Of a stretch of DNA of 64,000 bases, positions 24,469-34,555 are shown piece by piece. Made by a program: the position numbers and the translations under genes. This DNA is from Deminuibacter soli (GTDB lineage Bacteria > Bacteroidota > Bacteroidia > Chitinophagales > Chitinophagaceae). Numbering within the stretch: the first letter of the stretch is position 1; every line of letters starts with the position of its first letter. The DNA lies in assembly GCF_003412455.1 (NCBI RefSeq), contig NZ_QTJU01000001.1, positions 1,384,021 through 1,448,020 of the forward strand, given 5' to 3'. A model generated the notes under the pieces. The model searched no databases. It was given only the letters and a program-made list of their open reading frames with translations, and was not told where the DNA came from.

Positions 24469-26034
24469 ATGAAAAAACTTATATTTCTTATAGCGGGTGG
24501 TGTGATGGTAGCAGGTACCTCTTGTAAAAAATACCTGGATATCAACGATAACCCCAACAGTGCCACTACCGGTACACCAGAGGTAGTGCTTCCACAGGCA
24601 CTGGTATTTACTGCTTCTACCATGAACACATTAAACAGCTATGGTTCACAGCTGGTGGGTTATGCAGTAAATGCCGGCGGTTATGGCGGTTTCGGATCTT
24701 CTGTTACCTACAATTTCGGCAGCAGCGATTACAGCGGTATCTGGTCTAACACGTTCGATAACCTGAACGATTACCAATACGTAATTAACGCAACAGACAC
24801 CATTGCTGATTATGGCATGTACAATGGTGCAGCTAGGATTATGAAAGCATTCCATTACCAGATGCTTGTTGATACTTATAATGATGTGCCTTACAGCGAC
24901 GCATTAAAAGGTACAGGTTCACTGACACCTAAATACGACAAAGCAGAAGCAATTTATGCGAGCCTGGCTAACCAGCTGGATTCTGGTATTGCTTCGCTGA
25001 AAAAAGCACAGGCTTCCCTGGATAGCGACCCCAACAGTAACGTAAAGGCGCTGAAAGTAAATGCCGGCTATGATCCTTTGTTCAAAGGCGACGTTAAACA
25101 ATGGGTACGTTTTGCCAACACTATTAAACTGCGTCTGATTTTGCGTGCAGGTAATAAAGTTGCCTGGAAAAACCCCACTTTTGATGCATTGGGCTTTCTT
25201 ACCAGCGATGCTATTATACAGCCTACTTTCATCAAAGACAATGGTCAGCAGAACCCCGCTTACGATACATGGAGCTATAAATACGATGGCTCTGCAGGTA
25301 ACAAAGCATGGATTACCAGTATCTATGCGCTGGGCTTTTACAACGGTAAAAAAATCAGCGACGAAAACAGGGGTACAGTTATGTACCAGGGCTATCCTAA
25401 CGTAGCTGCTAACCAGCTTGGCTTTGAAAGCAACAGCGTGCCTTCATGTCCTGCGGGCAGTGTTTGGTTGCCTTCTCTGGGTTCTGGTGCACTGAAAGGT
25501 CCTAACGCGGGTTATCCTGCTATGCTCGCAGCTGAAAGCTATTTCCTGCAGGCTGAAGCTGTAGTACGCGGTATTATTCCAGGCAATGCAGAAGCCTTAT
25601 TCAACAAGGGCATTGAAGCTTCTTATACTTTCCTGTATAAAAAAGCAGACAATGTTACCCTGGTTGGAGATCCTGTTGCTGATGCTGCTGCCTACCACGA
25701 CGAAAATGACAATACCGACAACTACCTGGTGAACTTTAACCTGGCGACTACATTCGACGAACAGATTGAAGCAATCATCACCCAGAAATACATTGCCCTG
25801 AACTTTGTAAATGGAGCAGAAGCATTTAATGAATATCGCCGTACACACTACCCTGTAACTGCGGGTAACAGCGATGCAGTAAACAGCTTTGCTTCCACAC
25901 AGTCTACCAGCACACGTCCTGACAAACTGCCTACCAGGGTGTTGTATCCCAGCACTGAGGCCAGCAATAACTCAGGTAACCTGCCCAAAGGAATTAACCC
26001 GAATACTTCTTTTATCTTCTGGGCTTTACAATAA
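24469..26034 (+). CDS. SusD/RagB-type outer-membrane lipoprotein (SusD-like 2 type)
   Basis: This surface lipoprotein caps the SusC barrel and binds the nutrient. The lipoprotein signal ends in AGTSCKKYLDINDNPN, a sequence typical of the SusD-like 2 family. TPR-like helices (for example AARIMKAFHYQMLVDTYNDVPY) and the late segment EAIITQKYIALNFVNGAEAFNEYRRT are family hallmarks. Length 521 aa is normal. The ATG at 24469 was chosen over an upstream alternative start (24448), so that the signal peptide begins MKKLIF. It is part of the susC operon, followed 19 bases later by a DUF1735-type lipoprotein. Confidence 0.96.
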   Translation: MKKLIFLIAGGVMVAGTSCKKYLDINDNPNSATTGTPEVVLPQALVFTASTMNTLNSYGSQLVGYAVNAGGYGGFGSSVTYNFGSSDYSGIWSNTFDNLNDYQYVINATDTIADYGMYNGAARIMKAFHYQMLVDTYNDVPYSDALKGTGSLTPKYDKAEAIYASLANQLDSGIASLKKAQASLDSDPNSNVKALKVNAGYDPLFKGDVKQWVRFANTIKLRLILRAGNKVAWKNPTFDALGFLTSDAIIQPTFIKDNGQQNPAYDTWSYKYDGSAGNKAWITSIYALGFYNGKKISDENRGTVMYQGYPNVAANQLGFESNSVPSCPAGSVWLPSLGSGALKGPNAGYPAMLAAESYFLQAEAVVRGIIPGNAEALFNKGIEASYTFLYKKADNVTLVGDPVADAAAYHDENDNTDNYLVNFNLATTFDEQIEAIITQKYIALNFVNGAEAFNEYRRTHYPVTAGNSDAVNSFASTQSTSTRPDKLPTRVLYPSTEASNNSGNLPKGINPNTSFIFWALQ

Positions 26035-26053
26035 CTTTTAATTCTATCAGAGT

Positions 26054-27028
26054 ATGAGATTTTCATTAAAACATATACTGCCGGTTCTCGCTGCAACAGC
26101 CATGGGGGCAACTTCATGTCTTAAAGATGCTCCTGCGGTTGACCCTTCACAGTCAAACAGCGTAGTTGAGTTTGCCAATACCGGTTCTATCGTTTCCGGC
26201 GCCAATGCTGCATATGCCCGTTTTTCTAGCGATCTCGGTGTATTGAAAACAGGCGATTCCGCCAAATTCAATGTAAATGTGAGTTATTCAGGTGCAGATG
26301 CTGCCCCAACAGATATCACGGTAAACCTCGCAGTAGATACGGCAGCCTTAACTGCCTACAATAACAGCGATGATGGTGATTATGTAGCACCTCCGACAAC
26401 TATTTATAAAGTACCCAGCTCAGTGGTAATTAAAAAGGGTACACACCAGTCACAAGTTCAGGTAACCGTAGTGGTAAATGCATCTTACGATTTTAACGTA
26501 AACTATGCATTGCCTTTAACTATTGCTTCTGCTTCTTCAGGTATTATCAGCGGCAATTTCGGCAAAGCGATCTATTCGTTCTCTGCACGTAACAGTTATG
26601 ATGGTAAATACACTATTACCGGTACTTTTAATGACACGCAAAGCGGTGCATTCAATGGCTGGTATCCATTGGACGAAGAACTGATTACTTACTCAGGCAA
26701 TTCAATTGCCCTGAAAGATGTAGAATATTCGGGTAACTATGGACATCCGTTTTACAGCGATGCGAGCGGCAGTAAATCTTACTACGGTAACTTTGCTCCT
26801 ATTTTTTACTTCGATGCAAGCGGTAATGTTACCAGCGTAACCAACTATTACGGACAGGCAACCAACTCACAGAAACGTGCTGCACAACTTGATCCTACCG
26901 GTATCAATAAAATCACCTTCAACGCAGATGGTAGCGTAAAATCATTTGCTGTGACTTATTGGATGGTTCAGGCTGGTGTTAACAGAACCAAGTTCGATGA
27001 GGTATTTACTTACACTGGCGCACGTTAA
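26054..27028 (+). CDS. DUF1735-type (BT_3987-like) surface lipoprotein
   Basis: This 324-residue lipoprotein has signal MRFSLKHILPVLAATAMGATS followed by CLKD. It contains an N-terminal domain of the BT_3987/DUF1735 type, with the usual pattern VDTAALTAYN...YKVPSSVVIKKGTHQSQVQVTVV, followed by a beta-rich C-terminal half (YDGKYTITGTF...). Such proteins are common third genes of SusC/SusD loci and are thought to help glycan capture. It ends the operon at a strong terminator. No glycosidase is attached, so the substrate of the locus cannot be predicted. Confidence 0.9.
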   Translation: MRFSLKHILPVLAATAMGATSCLKDAPAVDPSQSNSVVEFANTGSIVSGANAAYARFSSDLGVLKTGDSAKFNVNVSYSGADAAPTDITVNLAVDTAALTAYNNSDDGDYVAPPTTIYKVPSSVVIKKGTHQSQVQVTVVVNASYDFNVNYALPLTIASASSGIISGNFGKAIYSFSARNSYDGKYTITGTFNDTQSGAFNGWYPLDEELITYSGNSIALKDVEYSGNYGHPFYSDASGSKSYYGNFAPIFYFDASGNVTSVTNYYGQATNSQKRAAQLDPTGINKITFNADGSVKSFAVTYWMVQAGVNRTKFDEVFTYTGAR

Positions 27029-27050
27029 TAAACAAGCACCTTGTATATAA

Positions 27051-27092
27051 AAAGAGGCTGTACGGGTTTAACCCGTTACAGCCTCTTTCTTT
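27051..27092 (+). terminator. terminator of the SusC operon
   Basis: AAAGAGGCTGTA pairs with TACAGCCTCTTT (27077-27088), with an inner ACGGGTT/AACCCGT stem, and is followed by CTTTT. Confidence 0.9.
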
Positions 27093-27127
27093 TATCAGCT
27101 TATTCGTGTACATACCCCCCCATTCAC

Positions 27128-28102
27128 CTACTCCATAGTTTCATCACAACAGTATTTAGCGGTTTCAAACTCCAGCGTGGCGTGTACAATTTGCTGGTGT
27201 TGCAGTTCATGTTTAATCTGCTTTTTCATGGCATCCTGCTGTTCGGGTGTGCAGTTGTCATCTACTACAATGTGTGCAGTTAAGGCATTGGCCGTAGTGC
27301 TGATGCCCCATACGTGAATATGATGAATGTCTTTTACACCGTTGACCTTCTTTACGGCGTTTTCAATGTCGGCCAGACTGAGATTTACCGGTACGCCATC
27401 CAGTGCAAGGCGCAGGCTTTCTTTCAACAGGTTCCAGGAACTGGCAATCAGTATCACAATAATGGCAAGACTTACCACTGTATCTAACCAGGCCCAGTTG
27501 GTAAAATAAATCACCACACCTGCCACCACCACACCCAGTGAAACAGCCGCATCGGCCATCAGGTGCAGGTAAGCGGCTTTGGCATTGAGCTCGCTGTCTT
27601 TACTTTTCATAAACAATAAGGCGCTAAGTGCATTTACCGCAATACCAATGGCTGCTATAATGGCCACTCCGCCACCATGCACCGGCTCGGGCGGGTGCAG
27701 CAGCCGCTGAATACTTTCCCAGCCTATTACACCAACGCCAATAAACAGCAGCAGCGTGTTGAGCAACGCAGTTAGGATGGTGGTTTTACGGTAGCCAAAT
27801 GTGTATTTATCTGTAGGTTTTATTTTGGCCAGGCGAAGTGAAAGCAATGACAGGCCCAGCGTAGCCACATCACTGAAATTATGCCCTGCATCGGTTAACA
27901 GCGAGAGGGAATTGGTTATAAAACCGCCAATCAGTTCGGCCACTACAAATACCAGGTTTAGTACAATGCCTGCTACAAATGCACGGGTATTGTCGGGTAT
28001 AGTACCGGCAATGCCGTGATGATGGTGATAGCCATGTTCGTGCCCATGCCCGTGATCATGGCTGTGAGAGTGGGTATGCTGCACTGTTTGTTCAGTTGCC
28101 AT
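27128..28102 (-). CDS. cation diffusion facilitator, Zn/Cd/Co exporter
   Basis: This is a proton-driven inner-membrane metal exporter of the CzcD/ZitB type. The His-rich N-terminus (THSHSHDHGHGHEHGYHHHHG) binds metal. Six membrane helices include the transport-site motifs SLLTDAGHNFSD (HxxxD, helix II) and HLMADAAVSLGV (helix V, HxxxD). A cytoplasmic C-terminal domain (KDIHHIHVWGIS) is present, and the end CCDETME carries a Cys pair. The ATG at 28100-28102 gives 324 aa; the earlier TTG start was rejected. It ends 35 bases beyond the convergent SusC-operon terminator. Confidence 0.95.
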   Translation of the reverse strand: MATEQTVQHTHSHSHDHGHGHEHGYHHHHGIAGTIPDNTRAFVAGIVLNLVFVVAELIGGFITNSLSLLTDAGHNFSDVATLGLSLLSLRLAKIKPTDKYTFGYRKTTILTALLNTLLLFIGVGVIGWESIQRLLHPPEPVHGGGVAIIAAIGIAVNALSALLFMKSKDSELNAKAAYLHLMADAAVSLGVVVAGVVIYFTNWAWLDTVVSLAIIVILIASSWNLLKESLRLALDGVPVNLSLADIENAVKKVNGVKDIHHIHVWGISTTANALTAHIVVDDNCTPEQQDAMKKQIKHELQHQQIVHATLEFETAKYCCDETME

Positions 28103-28187
28103 TGCTGGTTGTTTTAAAGCAAAGTTCGGAAACGGCAATGAATTGATACCCTGCCCTTATTGCAGCGAAGATGCAAACGTGTGCTGG

Positions 28188-28418
28188 TTATTTGTTGGTG
28201 CCTGTATTGTCGTTACCAAAAGTTTCGTAAGGCTTTTGTGCACTGTCGCTTTTGTGTTCAGGCGAGCTGCCGGCTGCCGGCGCAACGGGTAAAACAGGTG
28301 CCGGCTGACCAATATGCAGCAGCCGGGCGGTAAATAGTCCCAATACAAAAGTGAGTATTGCTATCAGCAACCAGTTGCGCTGCGACCAGTTGGGTGTGCT
28401 TGTGTGTGGTGTTGCCAT
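28188..28418 (-). CDS. small single-pass membrane protein
   Basis: This 76-residue protein has one clear membrane helix (WLLIAILTFVLGLFTARLL, about 16-34) and a Pro/Ala-rich then charged tail. It starts at an ATG (28416-28418). It lies between the GNAT gene and the CDF exporter gene in the same orientation and may be cotranscribed. No family recognised. Confidence 0.68.
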   Translation of the reverse strand: MATPHTSTPNWSQRNWLLIAILTFVLGLFTARLLHIGQPAPVLPVAPAAGSSPEHKSDSAQKPYETFGNDNTGTNK

Positions 28419-28465
28419 AAGCCAGGTTTATAACCTGCATGTTGCACTAATCGGGCCATAGTGTA

Positions 28466-28996
28466 TCAGGCTGGTAGCAGGTCCAGTTTCAGCATCAAAT
28501 CAGTTTGTACATCGGTGCCCACGGTGTAGTGGTGGGTACTGAATGCCACAAACCCGTTTCTGCGGTAAAAGGCCAGTGCTTTGGCATTGTGTTCCCAAAC
28601 ACCCAGCCACAGGTATTGCAGGCGTAGCTCTTTTACCAGTGCGATGGCCTTGTTCAGCAATAGCTGGCCTATTTTTTGTCCTTGCCAGTTCTGCACTACA
28701 TAAATGCGTTCCAGTTCCAGTGCATTGGCGTCATGAAGTTCGGTTTGTGCAGGAGCAAAGTTCAGTTTCATATAACCGGCAACAATATCACCTGCCATGG
28801 CAAAATAAAACCGGCAATGCGGCGATGTTAGTTCTTTGGTTATCTGCAGCAGGTTATAGGTCTTTTCCAGGTGCTGCTCCATATCGGCAGCGCTGTTTTG
28901 TGCAGCAAAGGCATCGTAAAATGTTTGCCTGCTCACATCGGCCAATACCTGCGCCTGACCGGGTGTAACTGTTACAATATGAATAGCTGGCATCAT
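28466..28996 (-). CDS. GNAT-family N-acetyltransferase
   Basis: This 176-residue acetyltransferase shows the acetyl-CoA-binding motif A (LERIYVVQNWQGQKIGQLLLNKAI; Q/RxxGxG-like as QGQKIG) and motif B (YLWLGVWEHNAKALAFYRRNGFVAF). It is similar to spermidine or amino-acid acetyltransferases of the RimI/PaiA kind, and the substrate is not predictable. Two adjacent ATG codons (28996 and 28993) can serve as the start. It heads a minus-strand group with the small membrane protein and the CDF exporter. Confidence 0.92.
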   Translation of the reverse strand: MMPAIHIVTVTPGQAQVLADVSRQTFYDAFAAQNSAADMEQHLEKTYNLLQITKELTSPHCRFYFAMAGDIVAGYMKLNFAPAQTELHDANALELERIYVVQNWQGQKIGQLLLNKAIALVKELRLQYLWLGVWEHNAKALAFYRRNGFVAFSTHHYTVGTDVQTDLMLKLDLLPA

Positions 28997-29239
28997 AATC
29001 TGTATTTATGTAAGATAGTAAATTATAAAAAGCAACAGCCGGCAGTGCACATTGCGCCCGGCGCTGTTGGTACTGCATGAAATGAATAAAAAAAGGGAAT
29101 CCCATACAATGCAGCAGCAGGGCTGTTTACAGCGGAAACAGCTGTTAAGGTGCTACTGGCGAAAGCTGCCGGGGCTTACAGCACTGCTTGTTATTAAAGG
29201 GTTTACCTAATTTAGTCTTTCCAATAAATCTATCAGCAT

Positions 29240-30205
29240 ATGACTATCCAGCAATTAGAGTACGTTATAGCATTAGATGATTACCGGCATTTTGTAACAG
29301 CTGCCACCCATTGCAGTGTTACGCAACCGGCGCTGACTATCCAGGTAAAAAAGCTGGAAGAAGAGCTGAATATGCAGCTGTTTGACAGGAGCAAGCAACC
29401 GCTGGAACCCACCAGGGCAGGAAAAGAAATTATTGCCCGCGCAAGAGAAGTATTACGCCAGCTAAGTCATATGAGAGATTATGTGGACGATGAAAAAAAC
29501 AGCATCAGCGGGTCGTTCAGGTTAGGTATTATACCCACGCTTGCACCTTATTTATTGCCGCTTTTTTTGCCTGCTTTTACCAAGGCTTGTCCTGACTGCA
29601 ACCTTGAAATTGAAGAAGATCATATTTTCGGTTTGCTGGATAAGCTGGCTAACGATAAACTTGATATGGCTATTTTATCTACCCCGGTAGATAACCCGGT
29701 ATTACGCGAAATTCCTTTGTTTAACGAGCCTTTTATGGGCTACCTGCCGCTGAAACACCCACTGGGTAAAGCATTGAAGCTTGAGACCAGTGATCTTGAC
29801 GCGAAAGAACTGCTGCTGCTGAGCAAAGATTACTGTTATTCATCACAGCTGATGCAGGTATGCCATACCAAAAAGCTGGCGCGCCGCGATACGCCTTACG
29901 GGTTCCAGGTGAGTTCGATAGAAACACTCAAAAACCTTGTAAAGGCTAACCAGGGTTTTACACTGGTACCCGAATTATCGGTGATAGGCGAAGGAGCCGA
30001 TAAGCGCATCAAACGTTTTAAAGATCCGCAGCCTGCAAGGGAAATAAGCCTGGTAGTGCACCAGAGTTTTCCCAAAGAAACCTTGCTGGAAAAAATACGC
30101 GAAGTAATTGCAGCCAGTGTACCTGCATCGATGCAGCAAAGCAAATACAAACGCATTAAATGGAATGATGTGAATTGCCTGCGGGTACTGGGGGCGGCTG
30201 TTTAG
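29240..30205 (+). CDS. oxyR: hydrogen-peroxide-sensing LysR regulator OxyR
   Basis: This LysR-type regulator has an N-terminal winged helix-turn-helix (FVTAATHCSVTQPALTIQVKKLEEEL, LFDRSKQPLEPTRAG) and a substrate domain of OxyR type. The redox pair is present at Cys199 and Cys208 (KDYCYSSQLMQVC), with the same nine-residue spacing and even the same numbering as in E. coli OxyR. It is predicted to form a disulfide in response to hydrogen peroxide and activate defence genes. No catalase, peroxidase or Dps gene is in the window, so targets lie elsewhere. The basic C-terminal tail is short. gabD follows after 46 bases. Confidence 0.93.
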   Translation: MTIQQLEYVIALDDYRHFVTAATHCSVTQPALTIQVKKLEEELNMQLFDRSKQPLEPTRAGKEIIARAREVLRQLSHMRDYVDDEKNSISGSFRLGIIPTLAPYLLPLFLPAFTKACPDCNLEIEEDHIFGLLDKLANDKLDMAILSTPVDNPVLREIPLFNEPFMGYLPLKHPLGKALKLETSDLDAKELLLLSKDYCYSSQLMQVCHTKKLARRDTPYGFQVSSIETLKNLVKANQGFTLVPELSVIGEGADKRIKRFKDPQPAREISLVVHQSFPKETLLEKIREVIAASVPASMQQSKYKRIKWNDVNCLRVLGAAV

Positions 30206-30251
30206 TTTTCATAGCATTATTTTTGATAGCTTCATCTACTAAAGCAGTGTT

Positions 30252-31709
30252 ATGTTACAACTACAGTACCCGTCTCTGCTGCAGGCAGGCTATTTTATCA
30301 ATAATGAATGGAAAACAGATACCAGCGCCACATTCCCGGTGTATAACCCTGCAACCGGTGAAGAAATAATACAGGTAGCAGACGCTGCTGATACACATGC
30401 CACAGCCGCGGTAGAAGCTGCCCACGCGGCATTTGCGCAATGGAGCCGCCTGCCGGCAAAGGAACGCTCAAATATTCTGCGTAAATGGTACCAGTTAATC
30501 ATCAATCATACAAACGACCTTGCCTTGCTGCTGACCAGCGAACAGGGCAAGCCGCTGGCCGAAGCTGCAGGTGAGGTACAGTACGGCGCTTCGTTTATTG
30601 AATGGTTTGCAGAAGAATGCCGCCGTGTATACGGCGATATTATTCCCGCACCTGTGGCAGACAGGCGTTTCCTGGCCATGAAGCAGCCCATAGGCGTGGT
30701 TACGGCTATTACGCCGTGGAACTTTCCCGTAGCCATGATTACCCGTAAAATTGCGCCTGCGCTTGCAGCGGGTTGTACGGTGGTGCTAAAACCGGCAGAA
30801 GATACACCGCTGTGTGCGCTGGCACTGGCGCAACTGGCCCAAGAAGCGGGCATGCCTGCCGGTGTGCTCAATGTAATACCTACCATGCAGGCCGAGGCTG
30901 TGGGTAAGGTATTAACCACGCACCCGCTGGTGCAGAAAGTCTCATTCACCGGTTCTACCGAGGTGGGGCGCATACTGATGAAACAGGCTTCCTCTACCGT
31001 TAAAAAGTTATCGCTGGAGCTGGGTGGTAATGCGCCGGTCATTGTATTTGATGATGCAGACATTGATGCCGCTGTAAAAGGAACCATTGCCAGTAAATAC
31101 CGCAATGCCGGGCAAACCTGCGTATGCGCTAATCGTGTGCTGGTGCAGCGTTCTATTTATCCTGCATTTATGGAAGCCTACAAAAAAGCGGTGGCTGCGC
31201 TAAAGGTTGGTAACGGCACAGAAGAAGGTGTAACCATCGGGCCGCTCATTAATACAGATGCGATTGAAAAGGTAGAACGCCTGCTGCAGGATGCCTTATC
31301 CAGGGGCGCTGAACTGGTATTGGGTGGCCAGCGTACACAGGCAAACAGCCTGTATTATGCACCTACCATTATTTCCCGCTGCACAACAGCTATGGAGCTA
31401 AGCCGGGAAGAAATATTCGGGCCGGTATCTGCCGTATATATTTTTGATATGGAAGCCGATGCCATTGCACTGGCCAATAACACCGAGTATGGACTGGCCG
31501 CTTATTTCTTTACGCCGGACATACATAAAATATGGCGCGTGGCCGAACAGCTGGAGTATGGTATTATTGGGGTAAATGAAGGATTGATATCGTTTGCTGA
31601 AGCACCTTTCGGCGGTATCAAGCAAAGCGGTTACGGTAAGGAGGGCAGTAAGTATGGTATAGAAGATTATCTCGCGATAAAATATGTATGCCTGGGCGGT
31701 ATGCAGTAA
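30252..31709 (+). CDS. gabD: NAD(P)-dependent succinate-semialdehyde dehydrogenase
   Basis: This aldehyde dehydrogenase oxidises succinate semialdehyde to succinate, the last step of the GABA shunt. The 485-residue protein has PWNFPVAMITRKIAPALAAGCTVVLKPAE, the cofactor motif FTGSTEVGR, the general-base Glu in LELGGNAP and the catalytic Cys in NAGQTCVCANR, where the second Cys two residues later is typical of GabD. It ends with SFAEAPFGGIKQSGYGKEGSKYG, also typical of the family. No GABA transaminase gene is adjacent. It may be cotranscribed with oxyR and is closed by a bidirectional terminator shared with metH. Confidence 0.94.
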   Translation: MLQLQYPSLLQAGYFINNEWKTDTSATFPVYNPATGEEIIQVADAADTHATAAVEAAHAAFAQWSRLPAKERSNILRKWYQLIINHTNDLALLLTSEQGKPLAEAAGEVQYGASFIEWFAEECRRVYGDIIPAPVADRRFLAMKQPIGVVTAITPWNFPVAMITRKIAPALAAGCTVVLKPAEDTPLCALALAQLAQEAGMPAGVLNVIPTMQAEAVGKVLTTHPLVQKVSFTGSTEVGRILMKQASSTVKKLSLELGGNAPVIVFDDADIDAAVKGTIASKYRNAGQTCVCANRVLVQRSIYPAFMEAYKKAVAALKVGNGTEEGVTIGPLINTDAIEKVERLLQDALSRGAELVLGGQRTQANSLYYAPTIISRCTTAMELSREEIFGPVSAVYIFDMEADAIALANNTEYGLAAYFFTPDIHKIWRVAEQLEYGIIGVNEGLISFAEAPFGGIKQSGYGKEGSKYGIEDYLAIKYVCLGGMQ

Positions 31710-31728
31710 GCCTGCCCGGGTGCAATAA

Positions 31729-31768
31729 AAAACGGCAACAATGGATACAAATTCCTGTTGCCGTTTTT
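31729..31768. terminator. bidirectional terminator between gabD and metH
   Basis: AAAAACGGCAACA (31729-31741) pairs perfectly with TGTTGCCGTTTTT (31756-31768). The A/T tails serve both convergent genes. Confidence 0.9.
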
Positions 31769-31790
31769 AGTTATATCAACACGCAGTGTA

Positions 31791-34475
31791 TTAATCCAGC
31801 ACAGGACGCAGCCATTTCTCTGCTTCATCTGCCGTCATGCCCTTGCGTTCCTGGTAATCTTTAAACTGGTCGTCCAGTATTTTACCGATACCGAAGTACT
31901 GGCTTTGCGGGTGACTGAAATACCAGCCGCACACGGATGATGCAGGGTACATTGCCAGCGATTCTGTTAAGGTAATACCGGTATGTTTGGTGGTTTCCAG
32001 CAAATCGAACAGCTTGTATTTTTCTGTGTGATCGGGACAGGCAGGATAGCCCGGGGCCGGACGGATGCCGAGGTATTTTTCTTTAATCAGGTCTTCCTTG
32101 CTCAGTATCTCGTCTGATGCATAACCCCACATGTCTTTACGTACACGCTCGTGCAGGGCTTCTGCAAATGCTTCTGCAAAGCGGTCTGCAAGGGCCTGCA
32201 GCATAATTTTGTTGTAATCATCGTGTGCTGCTTCAAGGCGCTGTAAATGTGGTTCAATGCCGTGAATGGTCACGGCAAATGCGCCGATATAATCTTCCAC
32301 ACCGGCTGATGCTGGCGCAATAAAATCTGCCAGGGAAAGATTGGGCTGGTCTGCTGCTTTTTTTACCTGCTGACGCAAAAACTCCAGCGTGGTAGGTGTA
32401 CCATCTTTAACAACGGTAACGCTGTCGTCGCCGGTTTTGCCGGCAGGCCAGAAGCCTACTACACCATGTGCAGACAGCCATTTCTCGGCAATCATCTGGT
32501 CTAACAGGGCGTTGGCATCATTGTATAATTTGGTCGCTTCCTTGCCTATTACTTCGTCTTCCAGCAGCTGCGGGAAGCGGCCGCCGAGTTCCCATGTAAT
32601 AAAGAACGGACCCCAGTCAATGTACCGGCGCAGCTCGGCCATATCAAAATCAGGGAACGCCTTGATACCGGTGAAGGTTGGTTTTACAGGCCGGTGCTTA
32701 GTCCAGTCAGGCTGCAGCGCTTTTGCTTTTGCGTCTTTATAAGGAATATATTGTTTGGATGATTTGCGGTTGGCAAAATCTTCTTTCAGTTTCAGGTATT
32801 CGGTATTTACGCCGCTGAGGAAACCGGGCTTCTGGTCATTACTCAGCAAAGAACCTGCAACGGTTACACTGCGTGATGCATCGAGCACATGCACTACACC
32901 GTTTTCGTATTCCGGTGCAATTTTAACGGCGGTATGTGTACGCGAAGTGGTAGCGCCGCCAATAAGTAAAGGTTGCACCATATTGCGGCGTTTCATTTCT
33001 TTGGCCACATGCACCATCTCATCCAGTGAAGGGGTAATTAAACCGCTGAGACCAATGATGTCTACATTTTCTTTCTGTGCGGTTTCGAGTATTTTATCAG
33101 CAGGCACCATTACGCCCAGGTCAATAATGTCGTAGCCATTGCAACCGAGTACAACGCCTACAATGTTTTTACCAATATCGTGCACATCGCCTTTCACGGT
33201 AGCGAGCAGAATTTTGGCTGTACCGCCCTGCTGTGCTTTGGGGTTGTTGCGTTTTTCTTCTTCAATGTATGGTGTTAATACTGCCACGCTTTTTTTCATT
33301 ACGCGGGCGCTTTTAACTACCTGCGGCAAAAACATTTTACCTGAGCCGAATAAATCACCCACCACGTTCATGCCATCCATCAGCGGGCCTTCAATTACTT
33401 CCAGTGGTTTGCTGTACAGCTGCCTGGCTTCTTCCGTATCTGCTTCAATAAAATCGGTGATGCCGTTTACCAGTGCATGTTTCAGGCGTTCCTGCACACT
33501 GGTGTTGCGCCATGCATCATCTTTCTTTACTTCCTTGCCTTTGGCTTTTACGGTTTCGGCAAAGGCAAGCAGTTTGTCTGTTGCATCGGGGTGGCGGTTC
33601 AGGATAACATCTTCGCACAACTCGCGCAGCTGCGGTTCTATTTCATCGTATACTACCAGCTGGCCGGCATTCACAATACCCATGTCCATACCGGCCTTGA
33701 TAGCATGGTACAGGAACACGCTGTGCATGGCTTCCCTTACGGGTTCGTTGCCGCGGAAAGAGAAGGAGATATTACTTACGCCACCGCTGATTTTAGTAAG
33801 CGGCATGCGTTGTTTAACGGCACGTGTGGCTTCAATAAAATCAACTGCATAGTTGTTGTGCTCTTCAATGCCTGTAGCAATGGCAAATATGTTGAGATCG
33901 AAGATGATATCCTGCGGGGGAAAACCAACTTCTTTGGTTAAGATATCATAGGCGCGCTGGCAAATGTCTATCCTGCGCTGGTAGGTATCGGCCTGGCCCT
34001 GTTCATCAAACGCCATTACCACTACTGCTGCGCCATAGCTTTTGCAGATGATGGCTTCGCGTTTAAATTTCTCCTCGCCTTCTTTCATGGAGATGGAGTT
34101 CACGATACACTTACCCTGTACGCATTTCAGTCCTGCCTCAATGATCGAGAATTTGGAAGAATCGATCATGATGGGAATTTTGGCGATATCGGGTTCGCTC
34201 TGCACCAGGTTCAGAAAGGTAGTCATGGCCTGCACACCTTCCAGCAGTGCATCATCCATGTTTACGTCAATCACCTGCGCGCCGCTCTCTACCTGCTGCC
34301 TGGCAACACTGAGTGCTTCTTCATAGTTGTTTTCTTTGATTAAACGGGCAAACTTTTTAGAGCCGGTTACGTTGGTGCGTTCACCTACGTTGATAAAATT
34401 TGTTTCCGGCCGTACAATCAAAGGCTCCAGTCCAGACAGCCTTAAGTAAGGTTTAATTGTATTTACTGCGCTCAT
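31791..34475 (-). CDS. metH: cobalamin-dependent methionine synthase, folate/B12/activation domains
   Basis: This chain carries the C-terminal three-quarters of MetH. It has a pterin-binding domain ([26 protein letters not shown]; about 25-290), a cap plus cobalamin-binding domain ([17 protein letters not shown] with the B12-coordinating DxHxxG; about 330-570) and an activation domain that binds S-adenosylmethionine ([15 protein letters not shown] ... [12 protein letters not shown]; about 600-890). The homocysteine-binding domain is encoded separately 80 bases upstream. Together they transfer the methyl group of methyl-tetrahydrofolate through cobalamin to homocysteine. The split after the first domain is seen in other Bacteroidota. 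The start ATG at 34473-34475 is well placed before the folate domain. Confidence 0.96.
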   Translation of the reverse strand: MSAVNTIKPYLRLSGLEPLIVRPETNFINVGERTNVTGSKKFARLIKENNYEEALSVARQQVESGAQVIDVNMDDALLEGVQAMTTFLNLVQSEPDIAKIPIMIDSSKFSIIEAGLKCVQGKCIVNSISMKEGEEKFKREAIICKSYGAAVVVMAFDEQGQADTYQRRIDICQRAYDILTKEVGFPPQDIIFDLNIFAIATGIEEHNNYAVDFIEATRAVKQRMPLTKISGGVSNISFSFRGNEPVREAMHSVFLYHAIKAGMDMGIVNAGQLVVYDEIEPQLRELCEDVILNRHPDATDKLLAFAETVKAKGKEVKKDDAWRNTSVQERLKHALVNGITDFIEADTEEARQLYSKPLEVIEGPLMDGMNVVGDLFGSGKMFLPQVVKSARVMKKSVAVLTPYIEEEKRNNPKAQQGGTAKILLATVKGDVHDIGKNIVGVVLGCNGYDIIDLGVMVPADKILETAQKENVDIIGLSGLITPSLDEMVHVAKEMKRRNMVQPLLIGGATTSRTHTAVKIAPEYENGVVHVLDASRSVTVAGSLLSNDQKPGFLSGVNTEYLKLKEDFANRKSSKQYIPYKDAKAKALQPDWTKHRPVKPTFTGIKAFPDFDMAELRRYIDWGPFFITWELGGRFPQLLEDEVIGKEATKLYNDANALLDQMIAEKWLSAHGVVGFWPAGKTGDDSVTVVKDGTPTTLEFLRQQVKKAADQPNLSLADFIAPASAGVEDYIGAFAVTIHGIEPHLQRLEAAHDDYNKIMLQALADRFAEAFAEALHERVRKDMWGYASDEILSKEDLIKEKYLGIRPAPGYPACPDHTEKYKLFDLLETTKHTGITLTESLAMYPASSVCGWYFSHPQSQYFGIGKILDDQFKDYQERKGMTADEAEKWLRPVLD

Positions 34476-34555
34476 AATATTTCAGAACCTCCGGAACTGG
34501 TCCGGTTTAAAGTAGTGCAAGGTGTAAGAACTCAAATGTGTTGAAACTGCTGCGT

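Noticed and set aside
33139..33852. Long plus-strand ORFs opposite metH and other minus-strand genes
   Set aside because: They are shadow frames of strongly supported genes, with compositions rich in Ser/Thr/Cys.
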